Source: Gammaproteobacteria bacterium
Lineage (GTDB): Bacteria > Pseudomonadota > Gammaproteobacteria > DSM-19610
NCBI GenBank assembly: GCA_030621785.1
Contig: JAUXGZ010000010.1
Location: forward strand, 1-40,699
DNA length: 40,699 nucleotides
Direction: 5' to 3'
Positions 38,558 to 40,699 of this stretch are shown piece by piece (the stretch's first letter is position 1; the number at the start of each line of letters is the position of its first letter). The notes beneath the pieces are model-generated. The model had not been told where the DNA came from, made no database searches, and worked only from the letters and a program-made list of their open reading frames with translations. Both the position numbers and the translations under genes were made by a program.

Positions 38558-39106
38558 ATGAAGCTCCTGTACGACTTCTTCCCTATCCTGCTGTTCTTCA
38601 TCGCCTACAAGATGTACGACATCTATGTGGCAACAGCAGTGGCTATTGCCGCCGCCGCAGTCCAGACCGCCGGCTTCTGGATCAAGCACCGCCGCTTCGA
38701 AAAAATGCACCTGGTTACCTTCGGTCTGCTGGCGGTTTTCGGCGGGCTGACGATATTTCTGCATGACCCATTGTTCATAAAATGGAAGCCTACCGTAATC
38801 AACTGGCTATTCGCTGTCGTATTCATGGGCAGTCACTGGGTAAGTGACAAACTGCTCATTGAGCGCATGATGGGCCACGCCATCCAGGCACCACGGCCGG
38901 TGTGGGTCCGGCTCAGCTGGGCGTGGATCCTGTTTTTTATCGGCATAGGTCTGCTGAATCTCTACGTGGCATTCAACTTCTCCGAAGAAACCTGGGTAAA
39001 TTTCAAGCTGTTCGGGATGCTCGGTATTACCTTCGCATTCGTGATCGGTCAGGCTTTCTATCTCGGCCGTTACATGGAACAGGAAAACTCCGGAGAGGAA
39101 TCCTGA
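38558..39106 (+). CDS. yciB: Inner membrane septation protein A (YciB/IspZ)
   Basis: MKLLYDFFPILLFFIAYKMYDIYVATAVAIAAAAVQTAGFWIKHRRFEKMHLVTFGLLAVFGGLTIFLHDPLFIKWKPTVINWLFAVVF. Confidence 0.96.
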   Translation: MKLLYDFFPILLFFIAYKMYDIYVATAVAIAAAAVQTAGFWIKHRRFEKMHLVTFGLLAVFGGLTIFLHDPLFIKWKPTVINWLFAVVFMGSHWVSDKLLIERMMGHAIQAPRPVWVRLSWAWILFFIGIGLLNLYVAFNFSEETWVNFKLFGMLGITFAFVIGQAFYLGRYMEQENSGEES

Positions 39107-39406
39107 ATGTTGTATGCCTTCATCAGCCGCGATATTCCCGGCACGCTGGATAAAAGACTGGCGACACGACCGCAACACCTGCAGCGCCTGCAGCAACTAC
39201 TCGATGAGGGCCGACTGATTCTGGCCGGGCCTCACCCGGCGGTTGATTGCGAGGACCCTGGTCCGGCCGGCTTTACCGGCAGCCTGGTAGTTGCAGAATT
39301 CGAATCCCTCGGAGATGCCCGCACCTGGGCCGATGCGGACCCTTACGTCGCCGCGGGTGTCTACGATGAAATCGCCGTTAAACCCTTCAAAAAGGTCCTG
39401 CCCTGA
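39107..39406 (+). CDS. yciI: YciI family protein
   Basis: [47 protein letters not shown]...[22 protein letters not shown]. Confidence 0.92.
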   Translation: MLYAFISRDIPGTLDKRLATRPQHLQRLQQLLDEGRLILAGPHPAVDCEDPGPAGFTGSLVVAEFESLGDARTWADADPYVAAGVYDEIAVKPFKKVLP

Positions 39407-39408
39407 CA

Positions 39409-39684
39409 ATGAGTCATGAACGAGAAGAAATGATACGTTCGCGTTTGAACCAAACACTCTCTCCGCTGTCACTAAACATCATTGATGAAAGCCACCTGCA
39501 TGCCGGACACGCCAGTGCCGGGGGTGCGGGTCATTTCGTTGTCGAAATTGTGGCGGATGCTTTCCAGGACAAACCCACCCTGCAACGACACCGCATGGTA
39601 TACGATGCACTGCAGGACATTATGCACAACGAAATTCACGCTTTAAGCATTAAGGCAACAACGCCTGCCGAAGCAGGTTCCTGA
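39409..39684 (+). CDS. BolA family protein
   Basis: MSHEREEMIRSRLNQTLSPLSLNIIDESHLHAGHASAGGAGHFVVEIVADAFQDKPTLQRHRMVYDALQDIM. Confidence 0.93.
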   Translation: MSHEREEMIRSRLNQTLSPLSLNIIDESHLHAGHASAGGAGHFVVEIVADAFQDKPTLQRHRMVYDALQDIMHNEIHALSIKATTPAEAGS

Positions 39685-39707
39685 TTTACCAACCATAGGA
39701 AGAGAAG

Positions 39708-40688
39708 ATGAAACTCCATACGCTCGCACTCATGCTCGGCGCCGCCGGGATTCTATCCGCCTGCGACCAGACACCGTCAGCCGGCCAGAGTCAGGCACCG
39801 ACCGTCGCAGCTGTTGTTGAAGCCAGTTCCCCTGACACCAGCGCGGTGCTCGCAACGGTCAATGGACAACCCATTACCGTAAACCTGGTCACGCTATATA
39901 CCAAGCAGCGCCAGACACGGCGGCCAAATGACCCCACTGACAACGCCGCCATCCTGGAAGAAGTCATCAGCCTCGAACTGGCACGACAAGACGGTTTGAA
40001 ACAGGGTGTCGAGAAGGAAATTGGCGTGGCATTGCAAATTGATCAACAGCAACGCGCAGTGATCGCAACCGCAGCCATCCAGCATTACCTGACCCGGAAT
40101 CCGATTACGGATGACGACCTGAAAAAACTGTACGCCGAAAAGATGACCGGCGGCAAGGAATTCAAGGCCCGCCACATTCTGGTCAAGACTAAAGAAGAAG
40201 CCGATAAACTTATCGTCGAACTTGACGATGGCGCTGATTTCTCGGAACTGGCCAAGGAACATTCAACCGGTCCATCAGGGAAAAATGGCGGCGATCTCGG
40301 CTGGTTCTCTGCGACGCAGATGGTTGCCCCGTTCTCCGAAGCCGCGTCCAAACTGGACAAGGACGCCTATACCAGCGAGCCGGTAGAAACCCAGTTCGGC
40401 TGGCACGTAATCATCCTGGATGACATGCGCGACTCCAGCCCCCCGCCCTTCGAACAGATCAAGACCCAGTTGAAGAGCGTCATGCAGGGTCAGGAAGTTC
40501 AGAAATATATTCAGCAACTGCGCGAGAATGCGCAGATCGAGATCGTTTCTCCGCCGGTCGCAGATACCGCCACCGATGAAGACGAAAACGAAGACGAAGA
40601 CGAAGACGAAGACGAAGACGAAGACGAAGACGAAGACGAAGACGAAGACGAAGACGAAGCAGACAGCTCCGAAAACGAGGAAGAATAG
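39708..40688 (+). CDS. Parvulin-type peptidyl-prolyl isomerase lipoprotein with polyacidic C-terminal tail
   Basis: Lipoprotein signal (ILSAC); FKARHILVKTKEEADKLIVELDDGADFSELAKEHSTGPSGKNGGDLGWFSATQMVAPFSEA; tail of Glu-Asp repeats. Confidence 0.92.
   Translation: MKLHTLALMLGAAGILSACDQTPSAGQSQAPTVAAVVEASSPDTSAVLATVNGQPITVNLVTLYTKQRQTRRPNDPTDNAAILEEVISLELARQDGLKQGVEKEIGVALQIDQQQRAVIATAAIQHYLTRNPITDDDLKKLYAEKMTGGKEFKARHILVKTKEEADKLIVELDDGADFSELAKEHSTGPSGKNGGDLGWFSATQMVAPFSEAASKLDKDAYTSEPVETQFGWHVIILDDMRDSSPPPFEQIKTQLKSVMQGQEVQKYIQQLRENAQIEIVSPPVADTATDEDENEDEDEDEDEDEDEDEDEDEDEDEADSSENEEE
40590..40655 (+). repeat. Perfect tandem hexanucleotide (GAAGAC)11 within the PPIase CDS
   Basis: Eleven contiguous GAAGAC units encoding (Glu-Asp)11, flanked by degenerate units GAAGAC-GAAAAC (left) and GAAGCA (right). 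Confidence 0.95.
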
Positions 40689-40699
40689 CCGGAAAGGAA

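Overview
The window is a gammaproteobacterial-type chromosomal segment that is mostly housekeeping. I saw no CRISPR array, IS element, prophage, rRNA or tRNA. From left to right it contains: gatA (partial) and gatC; an elongasome and cell-wall block (mreB-mreC-mreD-mrdA-rodA-mltB-rlpA-dacA-dat); an SOS cassette on the minus strand (lexA-imuA-imuB) in which imuB looks internally deleted and frameshifted and dnaE2/imuC is absent; a small accessory patch (SH3-like exported protein, small membrane protein, orphan chemoreceptor-tip fragment, 73-aa protein with an inverted repeat over its promoter, e(P4)-type phosphatase); an RND efflux pair; an M28 peptidase; an AI-2E family transporter; a DUF1631 + PilZ pair; dnaQ-rnhA-methyltransferase divergent from mltD; an orphan solute-binding protein coupled to a small exported protein; DUF3024-like, DUF523, hemH, rluB, scpB, scpA, trpS, M50 protease, yciO and PHP phosphoesterase genes; then an unknown CDS, yciB, yciI, bolA and a parvulin lipoprotein with a hexanucleotide-encoded Glu-Asp tail. 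The observations most worth follow-up are the damaged imuB downstream of two LexA boxes, the missing canonical start codon of mreC (best candidate AUC), a C8 tract whose slippage would fuse mreC to mreD in frame, the GAAGAC repeat tail, the chemoreceptor-tip remnant, and a [4Fe-4S]-type cysteine motif in TrpRS. I did not find a convincing wholly new multi-gene system.
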